A stretch of DNA of 64,000 bases from Taeniopygia guttata (taxonomy: Eukaryota; Chordata; Aves; Passeriformes; Estrildidae): the NCBI RefSeq assembly GCF_048771995.1, contig NC_133030.1:13656001-13720000 (forward strand), given 5' to 3'. Each line of letters opens with the position of its first letter. Position 1 is the stretch's first letter. The notes beneath the pieces are model-generated. The model saw nothing but the letters and a program-made list of their open reading frames with translations. It was not told where the DNA came from and did no database searches. This document shows, piece by piece, positions 37,201-48,600 of this stretch. The position numbers were made by a program, and so were the translations under genes.

Positions 37201-38770
37201 TGAAATTCATATCAGGCAAACTTACTGTGGAATTAAACCTTTGTTTTTTATGCTTACCCAAAATAGCTTTAACAAAGTTACAGGACTAACTGCATCCACA
37301 CCCAAAGTGTGAGTTATTTTAAGGAAGCCTTTTATTTTGATATGCTAATCTGGATTTTTGCTTACCAAAGACTTTACATTCTGAACCTTTGAAGATAAGA
37401 TTGACATGTAATCCATTAACCATTAATTAACAGCAATCACACTTAACGAAGAAATCCTTGATAGCACTACATAAATTCTAAATTGCTTGCCTGGTACAAA
37501 AGCAAGTTCTGATGCAACTTCACATACTTCTGCTTTTCCTGAAAGTTGTCTGAGAGCTCAGCAACTTCATGTAAAATCTGTGCGTATTCTAATTTTGTTT
37601 CCTCACCACAGTTAAAAACATGACTGAGGGGAGGGAAAACTGGCTCGGTCTCACAGAGTGACTCACAGTTTCAGGAAGGAGCTTTAGTTAGACCCTGCTG
37701 AGGCTCAGCCTTGAGGGGTCAATCACTTTTCTCTTGGTCTTCTTTGCAGAGGCTTAATTACTCCTTGTTAGCCAAATAATAAGTATTTGTCAGGGAAGTT
37801 CTAACCAGAGGAAAGATTACGCACTTGAACCGTTACTAATTTTGTTTTATGCCACTGAGTCAGTTAAACTGACATCAAGGAAAGAATTCCGGCACTTCAG
37901 TTCCCTGCTCATTGTTAGCCCAGGGAAAATCTTCCCAGCCTTGGCTAGAAACAGTCGTTTTCATCCTCCACAAGAAAACTAAATGGAAGCAAACAGAAAT
38001 TGAAGACCATTTGCAGCAAACTGTGTTTCCAATATCTGCCACTTCACAGCAAATTTTCAGGAGAAAATAAAACTGAAGCAAATGGGGTTTATTATCAATG
38101 TATTTGTTTCTGAATAGACTGCTCCTGCCATAAAACATCTCAAGGAAACATTGGGGGAGAGTGTAAAAAGCAGTAGGTATATTTGACATAATAGCATTAT
38201 CCAATTCTCAAGCCATCTGAGGAATTTGTCTTTTTTGTTATTTTTTGTTATTCAGTACTCATAGGTGAAAAAGGAAGCAGAATGGCAGTTTAGTCTCTCC
38301 TAGGGAAAAAAAAAAAGGAAAAAAAAGAATTTTCCATTCATTTCTAAGACTTTCATAGCCATCTTTAAAAGCATTACAGCAAGGCACACCTATTTCACTA
38401 TTGCTTTCTACTATTTATACACATGTGCACAATACATGCATTTTTATTTAAACTTCAGAAAACAAACATAATGTAGGGGTAAAACATCAGATTACCTTTC
38501 AGTTCCTCCCTGATTCCTTAATAATGATAACAACACACATCTTACTCTACATTTTCAGCGGATAAGGTATTTCTCACCAAATTACAGGATTCACCTCAGA
38601 TAACAAAATACCACAGACACCTTACCTGCAGAGAGGAAGAGGAAATTCAGTCCCATGTGTGCTGCAGTAACTCTCTGATACCATCTTTTGGGGTGGAAAC
38701 TGGAAAGAGACATAGCCAATGGAAAAAGCCAATGGGAAAAGCTAATTAAGCAGGGTTAATGTAGAAGACA

Positions 38771-39484
38771 GTCAGTCAGAATCATGGAATTGTTAAGGTG
38801 GGAAAAGACCTCCAGTATTATTAGGCACCCCTGTTAACCCAGCACTGCTTGTTCAACACTAAACCATTTCCCTCAGTGCCACATCCACATGTTTTTTGAC
38901 TTTCAGGGATGGTGCTTCTCTAGGCAACCTGTTCCACTGCCTAACAACATTTTCAGTGAAGAAGTTCTTCCTGATGTCCCATCTAAACCTCTCCTGGAGC
39001 AGCTTGAGGCTGTTTCCTGTTGTCCTATCGCTGTTACCTGGGAGAAGAGGCTGATCCCACTGGCCACAGCCTCCTTTTAAGCAGTTGCAGAGAGCAATAA
39101 GGTCTCCCCTGAGCCTCTTTTTCTCCAGGCTAAAGACCCCCAGCTCCTTCAGCTCCTACAGCTCTGGAGGTGAGGCTTCACCAGTGCCCAGTACAGGAGG
39201 ACAATCACTGCCCTGGCTCTGCTGGCCACAGTGTTTGTGACACAAGCCAGGATGCCCTCGGCCTTCTTGGCTACCTGGGCCCACTCTGGCTCATGTTCAG
39301 CCACTGTGGACCAGCACCCCAAGTCCTGTTCCCCTGAGCAGCTTTCCAGCCACTCTGCCACAGCCTGCAGCGCTGCCCGGGGTTGTTGTGACCCAAGGGC
39401 AGGATCTGTCACTTTGCCTTGTTCAACCTCATACAATGGCCTTAGCCCATCAATCCAGCCTTGACCCAATGTCCACAAGATCAA
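38771..39484 (-). mobile_element. CR1 LINE fragment
   Basis: On the minus strand it reads AKKAEGILACVTNTVASRAR and ALVKPHL, typical of the CR1 reverse transcriptase C-terminus. The antisense tail (GAATCATGGAATTGTTAAGG) is near 38780. It is diverged and broken. Confidence 0.9.
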
Positions 39485-42339
39485 AAGGAGTTAAAAATCC
39501 CATGTGCTAATGCATGGATCAAATACAGGGGGAGATTCTGCCCTGAATCTAAGTAGATGAGAATGAAAAGAGGCAAGAGGAAAGAGCTGCAGAGGCAGAA
39601 ACATCACCTAAGGTTGGTGACACTACTAAAGGTTGGGAATAGCAGGTGTTTCTCCTGTCCCCCCATCCCTGTCCTGTGAAACACCTCGCCTAAAATACTT
39701 TCATTAGTGGTGCCTTTTGTTGTCTGCAAATCAATAGATAAACAAGATCTCCATCAGGATGCAGGCTGAACAGGTAAAATCTTCCTGTGCATAAGGTTTT
39801 ATATCCATTAGCCCCCTTGTCTGGCAGCAGCCTGAGGGATACACAGGAGGTCATTATTCAGAGTTAGGCCACTTACTCTGCTTTCATCTTGAGTCAAAGA
39901 GAAAGCACTTTAGACCAGCATGATAATTCAGCTGTCATGCTAAATGCTCATATTGTGTATTGTAAGGGAGTCAAATGACAGGCAAAAGGAAGATCTTTGA
40001 AGCCAATGCTTCAGCTTTTGCAAGACTATCCAGAATATCAAGTTCATTTTCAGGCGTGTACAACCTCAGATCTCTGAGCAACATGTTAAACAATAATAAA
40101 TTGCTTCCTGTTTAATTAGACCCAGCAATATTCTCTCCTTGGGGCACCTCCCTTTCCCCTAGCCCAATGCCATTATACTTTGGGAAGATAGAATCTCTAC
40201 CCAATTCCATCTCTCAGCCAGAAGCAGGAGCTCTGTTTCCTGAGTGCTGTCCTGCCCAGTTTCCTCCTGCTTTCTCTGTGCCATGTTTCTGGAGTTGAGA
40301 ACCTCGACAGCACTGCCTCAGAGGGGTCCAGCCTTCACTGCAAGAAGGGGGCTTCAGCCCTGATTTGCCCCTGCTGGCCATGTTTAGACCCAGGTCCTCG
40401 AGCCCAGTTACAGCAGGGATATTTGTAGGTAGCACACAGGGAGGGGTTTATTCAACACATGCACACGTTACATGCCAAACCACATATACGGACACGTTGT
40501 GAGGTGCCTTTTCCAAGCCTACACAACCAAAGGGGTGCCTGGGGATGGACAAATGAAAACACTCTTACCTGAGCTACTGCTGGCAAGAATGCTCAGGGAC
40601 TGCTGCAGAACAGGACAATGCCTTCTAACAATCAGGGTTGAGTGTCATATCAGCACACAAACAGTTCAAAGACAAAAATTCGGTGCACAGTTAATATTTT
40701 GTCCAGCAGGTGTTGCTGGAGACTACAAAACACATTCAGGCAAAGTCCAGCTGGCCAGCTTTTGGGAGGGTGTCAAACACATGGTGCTCCCCAGCCCCAG
40801 ATCAGCAAGGACAGGGTGCCTAAGTATACTTCTGTTAATGAAACTTTTCAGTGTTATAAAGTAATGCAAGCTGTGACATTGAAATCCTACTTTGGAATAT
40901 ACAAGCAGTGCCTAACTCCATTGCTAAGTGGAGGTAAAACATGTCTGTGGCTTCCAAAATAAGTCAACTTGACAGTAAGATTTCAGGTCCTACATTTTAG
41001 TAATTCAGATCCATTCCAGCTAATAGGGCAAGAGGATACTTGGAAACTGAAAAATGAACCCAACAAAAACTATAAAAAAAACATAGACAACTGTTGTGTC
41101 AGGATGCCTCACAAAAACAAAACAAAAAAAATACAAAAATTACCTCCAATTGTATTCTGACAGTAATGGCATAAACAGAATTTCATGTAGTATTTGAACA
41201 CCAGATGTGATTCAATATTTTTTAAGTATACAATTTATGATTCAATTCAATGGTTTAGCCTTCAAACCCATCAGTATTTCTACAGACAATGGAAAGGTTT
41301 GAACTGCAAGATGAATTATCCAAACAGTTGATCAGTCCTTGATACTTGAAATTAACTTTTCTGTGTTAAATGGTGGTGTGTCTTTGCAGGAAACTGAGTC
41401 TGTCGGAGCTGTAGTCCATCACCACCCACTTTTCAGTCAGAAGATGCAGAAAGACTGAGCAAGACCAAGCAGGTAGTGTTGTCCCGTAATGCATCATTAG
41501 AAGATGGAGAAGACAGAGGAGCAGACAAATGTCTGGAGGAGGTAGGGTTATGACATACCTGCTTTCTAGTATTTTTACATTCATTTTGAGTTCTTCATAA
41601 AGTCATGTAGTCTGATCAAAAAAGTTACGCTTGGGAAATTTAAGCTAGATGAAATCAGGATAAATATGGTTAAACATTAAATGCAGCTATTTTGAAGAAC
41701 ACTTTTGCTACCCAGCTCTAATGCTTTGCTTCTTAAATTCAGCTAAAGCTTCCCTCTTCAAGTGCTGAAGCTCATCCTGTTACATCATGCTTGATTGAAT
41801 TTCAACTAATATCCAACTCTACATTTTTACAAGAGATAAGAAGCTTCTTCTTCTACCTGCAAAGACAACTTGCTCAACTACAGATAATTTTGGCCCAATT
41901 CTTCTTTTTGCAATAATTTGTAAACTACCAAAATTACTGTAAGATTGGTCCTATTTAAAAAAAGAAACCCTTTCAATGTCAGTAAAAATAGATACCACTT
42001 CTTACTCAGTAAACATCTGAATCATGAATCACTGGATGCTGGGAATATTCATGGGAAGCATTAATACACACTTCCCAAATTCTCTGTTCCTTCCCACTAG
42101 CCATTGTTGCAGCCAGGATTCACTGCCTCATCACCTGCATCAGAAAGGCTCATCAAAATTCAATATATAATATCACAATCTTACTGCTCCCATAAACTAC
42201 TTCAGAACCCTGAAATGCCTTTTGAAATGCTGTCCTTGGCACACAGGAAAAAGTTAAAACATCTAAAGCCACTTCAGTCCTATGGTTTAAGCAGGCCACC
42301 CCTTCAATGGCACACAAAACCTGTGTGACCAGCACTAGA

Positions 42340-43385
42340 ATAGACACACAGAATTTTTTCAGTGGAAAACACCCTTAAAATCATGGAATCATCTGTTAAC
42401 CCAGCACTGCCACGTCCCTAAGTGCCACATTCACACAGCTTTTAAATAACCCCAGGGATGTGGCACCACCCACTACTTCCCTGGGCAGCCTGTTCCAATG
42501 CTTGACAACTGTTTCAGTGAAGCAATGGTTCCTAACATCCCATCTAAACCTCCCCTGGCACAATTTGAGGCTGTTTCCTCTTGTCCCCTCTCTGTGTTAC
42601 TTGGGAAAAGAAGCCAACTCCCACCTGGCTATGTCTCTTCAGGCAGTTGTAGAGAGTGATAAGGTCTCCCCTGAGCCTCCTTTTCTCCAGGCGAAACACC
42701 CCCAGCTCCCTCAGCCACTCCTCACAGGACTTGTGTTCCAGACCCTTCCCCAGCTCTGTTGCCCCTCAATGTCTGTCTTGCAGTGAGGGGCCAGAACTGG
42801 ACACAGCATTCGAGGTGTGGCCTCACCAGTGCCCAGCCCAGGGGACAATCCCTGCCCTGCTCCTGCCAGACTCTATTGCTGATCCAGGCCAGGATGCCTT
42901 TGGCCACCTTGGCCACTTGGCTCACGTTCAGCCTGTGTTGCAGCATCCCCGGTCCTTTTGCACTGGGCAGTTTTCCAGCCACTCTTCCCCCACCTGTAGC
43001 ACTGCCCAGGGTTGTTGTGGCCCTGGGGAAGGATCTGGCACTGGGCATTGTTGAACCTCCTGCAGCTGTGTCCTCAGCCCACTGACCCAGCCTGCCCAGA
43101 TGCCTCTGCAGAGCCCTCCTGGCCTCCATCAGATCAGCACTCCTGCACAACTGGTGTCACCTGCAAACTGAGGGAGCCTTCAGTCCTCTCGCCCAGATCA
43201 TTGCTAAAGACATTAAACAGGACTGGGCCCCACACTGACCCCTGAGGAACAGCACTGGTGACTGGTCTCCAGCAGGACATAGCTCCATCCACCACCTCCC
43301 TGGCCCAGCAACCCAGACAATTCTTCACCCAGCCACAAGCACAGCTGTTTGCACAGCAATGTCTCTGCTGTTGTTGCAGGCCTCT
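42340..43385 (-). mobile_element. CR1 LINE fragment, about 1 kb, frameshifted
   Basis: The longest CR1 copy here. One minus-strand frame reads [20 protein letters not shown] then FNVFSNDL, part of the reverse-transcriptase core. Another frame further on gives [15 protein letters not shown] and RPHLECCVQFW. The frame change shows it is a decayed copy. The antisense tail (AAAATCATGGAATC) is near 42377. Confidence 0.92.
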
Positions 43386-44280
43386 GAAAATGGGTGATGA
43401 GGAGCACAGAACTGTAATAGGTAAAACAAATTTTTTTATCCTGTAGAGATAAGTTCACTGATCACCCAGAAACTGGTATTTGACTGTTCAGAAGTATGCT
43501 TAAAGGCCTCACTTAATGTAGAAGAACATTAAAACATTGCAACAAACCCATCTATTTTAAATTCTCTCACAAACAAGACAGGGCTATCTTATAACGTAAA
43601 AACCTAAATGTATTTCAGCTTATTAATTTTTTAGTGATAACTGCATATTCAGTTGTCAGTAAAATATCAGTATTCATATACCGTAAACCAATACTATGAA
43701 TTTCAGTCATATGACTAAAACTGAGAACTCTTACTTAGTTACTTTCTGCTAATTGCAAAGCTGAATTTTATGAGTCCATAGAATTCAGGCACAGCTTCTC
43801 TGAGTCACTTGTGGCTCTAACACAAGGTAAAAACTTCCACAATAGACTGATCTACTAAGCCTTTATTTACCGTGTCTCTCTTCTTTACATGTGCCTCCAT
43901 GCCACAGAAAATGCCATTACTGTGTTCCTGAAATATTCCAACTCCTCCCACTGTTTTCTTCCCATCTTCTAAAGCAGCAACTCTCTTATTCTCAGCAGTT
44001 CCTGCATTTTTTCCCTTACCTCAGGCCCAGCTATTTCTTCACATAGTTTTTATTCCTCCACCATCAGTCATGGGTTCCACTTCTTGCAGAGGTTTCATCT
44101 TTCCCAGTGCAATACTATTCCTGCTATGGACACTAACACATGGAGTAGGAGCCTTCTCTCCTATCATTAAGTGTCTTATCTCACTCAGTCCCACTCTCAT
44201 GAGAGGAAATCACAAGCATTAGGCATGAGTGGGAAGCATATCTCATCAGGACTTGCCATAGTATATTCCCAACTCAGTAT

Positions 44281-44286
44281 TTTATT
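44281..44286 (-). terminator. WEE1: WEE1 distal poly(A) signal (candidate)
   Basis: The minus strand reads AATAAA, about 1.25 kb after the stop codon. No other AATAAA lies between it and the proximal candidate that I noticed. Confidence 0.5.
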
Positions 44287-44927
44287 TCTGTAACTACAAA
44301 GTTAAATAAGTATTACACAACATTAAACAAACAGAACTTTTAACTTTAATATTCAAATTCAACACTAGTAAGAACAAATAGAGCACAAAATGGAAACATT
44401 GTTTTAAGTAAAATGAACGAAGAGAAGCCAGGAATCGGAACAGTTCTTCTGTCAGCCTTGGTTCAATATCAGCACCGGTTCCATGGCCACATTCTGTTCC
44501 ACATATTGGAACTTCAAACTGAATAGTTAAGCTGTGTCTGCTGCCATCCCAGACTGCAGTTTCAGTATAATACACTATAAGCATGATCAAACTTATGTAC
44601 ATAACAATGAAAAACAACCTGAACACACTAAACAACTATTTACAAGTAATCCAACATAAAAAACCAAACATACAACAGCCTCAAGAATGGGCAACTGAAG
44701 AAAATATGAACATTCAGAGAACCTTATTAGAAAGTAGAACAAAACATCAATAGCAAAGACATTAACAATTGCCCTACACTAATAAAGAGTCCAAATATTA
44801 AATTGGTGCATTTTTTTCACAATGCACTAGCTTTGAGAGAAAAATGCTGCCTTCACTAAAATGCAGCTTACATTTGTTTCACTTAATTGCTTTAAACAAG
44901 AAGCCTATTAACACAATAATGATTGTT

Positions 44928-44935
44928 TTAATGCT
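44928..44935 (-). promoter_or_regulatory. WEE1: miR-155 seed match (8mer) in WEE1 3' UTR
   Basis: The mRNA strand reads AGCATTAA, a complete 8mer match to the miR-155-5p seed. WEE1 is a reported miR-155 target in mammals. Function here is inferred from the match alone. Confidence 0.5.
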
Positions 44936-45031
44936 ACAGTTTACAGCAAGGACATTGAACTAAAAATAGCAGCAGTTCCACATGGCACTTAATTCCACAG
45001 GTTCCTAAGCTGTGGTTTATGCAATGCCTAC

Positions 45032-45038
45032 AAAGTGC
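45032..45038 (-). promoter_or_regulatory. WEE1: miR-17/20/93/106 family seed match in WEE1 3' UTR
   Basis: The mRNA strand reads GCACTTT, a 7-base match to the AAAGUGC seed family. Such 7-mers are common by chance, so this is weak on its own. Confidence 0.35.
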
Positions 45039-45131
45039 TCCCAGTTGAATACACAAATAAAATTCACAACAAAAGTCTACCTGACATCAGGTACATTGAC
45101 TGTAGGCGGCCTTAAAGCCTGTCTTTTAAAA

Positions 45132-45137
45132 TTTATT
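45132..45137 (-). terminator. WEE1: WEE1 proximal poly(A) signal (candidate)
   Basis: The minus strand reads AATAAA about 400 nt after the stop codon. Its use would give a short 3' UTR without the microRNA matches at 45032-45038 and 44928-44935. Confidence 0.45.
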
Positions 45138-45536
45138 CCCCCTCTGCTCCAAAAAGAACATTAACTATCAAAGTAAGGCCCCTTCCCTCCTTCTTAAAAG
45201 ATTAGGGATATTGCTTCTTATTACCATGCTGTAACACTATAAAGCAGCACACCACTATAGTGGTTAACCCTGGAACAACAGAACATCTAACAGTGTAACC
45301 GAAAGGTTTATGGAATAATATCCTGGATCCTCTACAGACAGGAGAGTAACCGAGTCCAACAACCCAAATGGTTAACAGAACCACATAGTACAAGTAAAAA
45401 CCAGAAACAATAGCTGTCAAACTGGTGATACTGACTACGGGAGAAGAAACCAGGAACTGAAGGCTTCCTTCAATTCCTTAGGCTCTGGCGGGGCAGAGAA
45501 GCCGTGGCAGTCTCTGCAGCCTCCTTGCCTCTGCGG

Positions 45537-45687
45537 TCAGTAGATGGTGAGGCTCAGGGAGCGGTTCATTTTCTTCCCGATGAGCCGCGACGGGCGGTTC
45601 TGTGTCGTGGACCTCGTGGTCATTCTGTCCGTGAACAGCGCGCGCTCCTCGGCCGCGGCCTTCGCCATCTGCGCCTTCTTCAGCTCT
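45537..45687 (-). CDS. WEE1: WEE1 coding exon 11, C-terminal tail and stop
   Basis: 151 nt with acceptor GTTGCAG. It encodes [20 protein letters not shown], then [16 protein letters not shown] and TGA at 45537-45539. The RSxSLTIY end holds the conserved 14-3-3-type serine region. Confidence 0.97.
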
Positions 45688-48600
45688 CTGCAACACAGGG
45701 ACACGGTCACAGCCAGCAGCACCCACAGGGACACAGCTTAGCACAGCAAGAGGCAGCAAACCAGCTACGGCAGGTCACACTTCAAGACTTTAGGTCAGTT
45801 TTAAATCATACTGAGAGCGTTATGATTTGCATCCACCTGTTTCCAACCAAAGGTGGGATGCTCATTACTTGCCTAGATGTTCTTTCTTTTGAAAAGAAAG
45901 GGAAGGAAATTAAAAATTCACCCAACTCAGATTCTGAAATCCAGCCTGTTACAAGCAGCTCAGCACTTCAATAACCAAGAAACAGGAGGGTGCTTTTACT
46001 TCCTAGCACACGGCACATGCTAAGTCAGAGTTCATTACCCAGGCTTGCCCAAAGGAAGCAAATTCAGCCACACCTGATCTTCTGTGGTAGACTCCAACAC
46101 TTAGATGAACACAGGTGTGGGTAACTGGCAACAGGCAGCTCAGGAAGCATCCTTTCCCTTTTGCATATCCACATCAAAAGCTGATCACCACCTCCATGTT
46201 TTCTGCCTAACAAAAATGGGAGCCTGCAAGGCAGAATCACTGAGGCCATTGCCCCTGTGTAACATTCTGCCAACTGTTGTGTTGCAGGGAGTTACCAATA
46301 CCCAGGCTGAGGACAAAGTTAAATCAAATTCAGGATAAAATTATAAAATAGTCCAACTGAAAAGCACAGCTATCTTTATAAAGGTTTTCCCCATATGCTG
46401 CTTTTCTCCTTCAAATACTGACATATGGCTAAACCTCAGCCCTCCCCCATACTCTCTTCCTCCCACAATCTCTAACTATCCATTAAAGAACTTTCTCTAC
46501 TATAAGAGCTAGAATTTGTAATCTCACTTAACATCTGGCTGCAAAGCAAAATCAAATTTTACAAGCTTGCTGCACATTGGTGTATTCAGTTTTAAGCTAC
46601 ATGTTTTAGTTTAATAAGCAATTCCCATTCCTGTAAGCCAGAGTATTATTCATTAACACCCGTGCCCCATCTAATCACCCCCACATTATCACTGTGCCAA
46701 TTCAATGAAAGACAACACAACCCATTTTCAGTCCTCTTCCTTGTGAACATCAGTCACAGATACACACTCATGTGCTTGCCCAACCACCATACCACACATT
46801 ACCAGGAAATTTAGTTTTAAAATATCCTTCCACTCTTCCCTAGAAGTCTTGAGTTCTTGCCTAGATATCTTGAATTCTTCCTTCCTCTGAAGAGGACAAC
46901 ACAGTAGAAAAGCTGATTTGCCTTAAAAAGATTCTTTTCACTAAAGATGACTTACACAGAAAAGTGGCATTTTAAATGGTTCAATTGCAGACATATAAGA
47001 AAAAACAAACCCAACATAAAAAAAACCCTGTCTCTCCCAAACTACCTGAAGTATTTTATGGAGCTCTATGCCACATGACATTAAAAATTACTGCAGCAAA
47101 GTGTTGTTTTAAAAACATTCTTGGCTTTACAAGGATGTATCCTTGTTGCCAGGCCAGAAGGAATCTTCACAAAACATTAACTTTGTCATTTTTCTCTTTC
47201 AAGTGATGCAAAAATGTTATCTTCATACAAGCAAGCAACTTACCTCAGCAAATCTGCCCTTTAGCAACCTGCACGAATTGTCTGATTATTCTTTCAATGT
47301 AATTCATAATATTATAAAGATAACCAGCTAATCTAGTACATCTGGCTGTGGTCAGACTAGCAATGGGGCAAGATACGCAGGTAACAATGGAGAGAACCTG
47401 AACATGAAATTAACATCTTCATTCAAGACATAACACTCAAAAATAAATCAGTGATCTATATTCCCTCATAAATGCCTACTATTATGTGTAACACATGCAA
47501 AGATAATTGTAGTGAAAGAGTCAGATGGCTGCTTATTAATTTACTAATTCTTTCACTGAAACTTAAGCAGAAATAAAACTTTCCTAAAGGGAATCTCTTT
47601 TTCTAAGCTTTAATTCAAAGTGAGTGTTTGAGCAAGGGGTAGGACAAGATGACCTCTGGATACAAATGATTCTTTGGTGACGCAGTAACACTGCTGTGTA
47701 CAGGTCAAATTAGACCAATAACATTCCTGATGTGCCATTCCATTTAGGTTCAAAAAAGGTCATTTAAGTAATTTTCCAACATTTCAATGTACAAATGACC
47801 TAGGAAAACACAGACTCGAATCATACAGGCTACACTTGTCACAAAAGTATGCACTGTCCTGAAACATTTGTTTAAAACCATAATGTTTTGTATGCCTTGA
47901 ATGCTAATAGTGGTGTTGAGATTCCCTTAGAGTGTTCAAGCAGTTCTTTCTGTGGAGAAAGTTCCTTTTAAAAGTTCCATGACCCATTTTGTACTCCCAG
48001 GTAAGCACATGCATACAGATTTGTGGATTTCACCCACAAACAAGGACACTCCTATTTTATCACCACTTCACTCTCAGCTAAGAACCTGTTAGAAATAAAG
48101 TCCTGCTGAAGGACCCCAGGAACCTACTTACTTTTGCAAGAGCGAGTTCTTGAATTTTTCAGCATTCAGCTCTATCCGGAGCTGCTCCGCACTCTTTTTT
48201 GCGGCAGAGAGAAGCACTGAGTGCTTCACTAGTGCCACAGCTGAAGGCCTTTTCTCAGGATCAGGATTAATCATAACCTTGGGGAAAAAGAAAACAAGGC
48301 ATCCTTGTTAAGGCCAGCAAGACAATAAATTACACTTATCAGCAAGCCACTGGTATTGGAGTTCTTACTTTTAGTAAGTCCAGTAATTCTTGAGAAAGCA
48401 CTTGTGGTAGTCTGGGCAGCTTTCCTTGCCGAATTTCATGCCACTGGTCCCCATTAGTTGGAAGTGGTTCAGCGCCAGCAGCACAGACAACAGTCAGAGC
48501 GAGAGCAAAAATATCCGCTTTTGGCAAGTGAGTGTAGTTCTTGAAAAGAAAAAAGGAAAAGTAAATTCACAATTTTTTTCCTAAAGGAAACAGCATGCAG

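Larger units (their letters stand above)
34255..44280. other. SWAP70-WEE1 intergenic region
   Basis: About 10 kb between the LTR and the distal WEE1 poly(A) signal. It contains two minus-strand CR1 copies (38771-39484 and 42340-43385). The rest is AT-rich. Short open frames near 35643-36048 and 40472-40962 match nothing I recognise. Confidence 0.85.
44281..45536 (-). other. WEE1: WEE1 3' UTR (candidate extent)
   Basis: Sequence after the WEE1 stop codon up to a candidate distal poly(A) signal. It contains an earlier candidate signal at 45132-45137, an 8-base miR-155 match and a miR-17-family match. The short open frames in it (44294-44635 and 45202-45420) are not supported as proteins. Extent is inferred from poly(A) motifs only. 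Confidence 0.6.

Noticed and set aside
44294-44635. 113-codon minus-strand open frame
   Set aside because: Lies within the presumed WEE1 3' UTR and looks like hydrophobic chance translation of AT-rich DNA.
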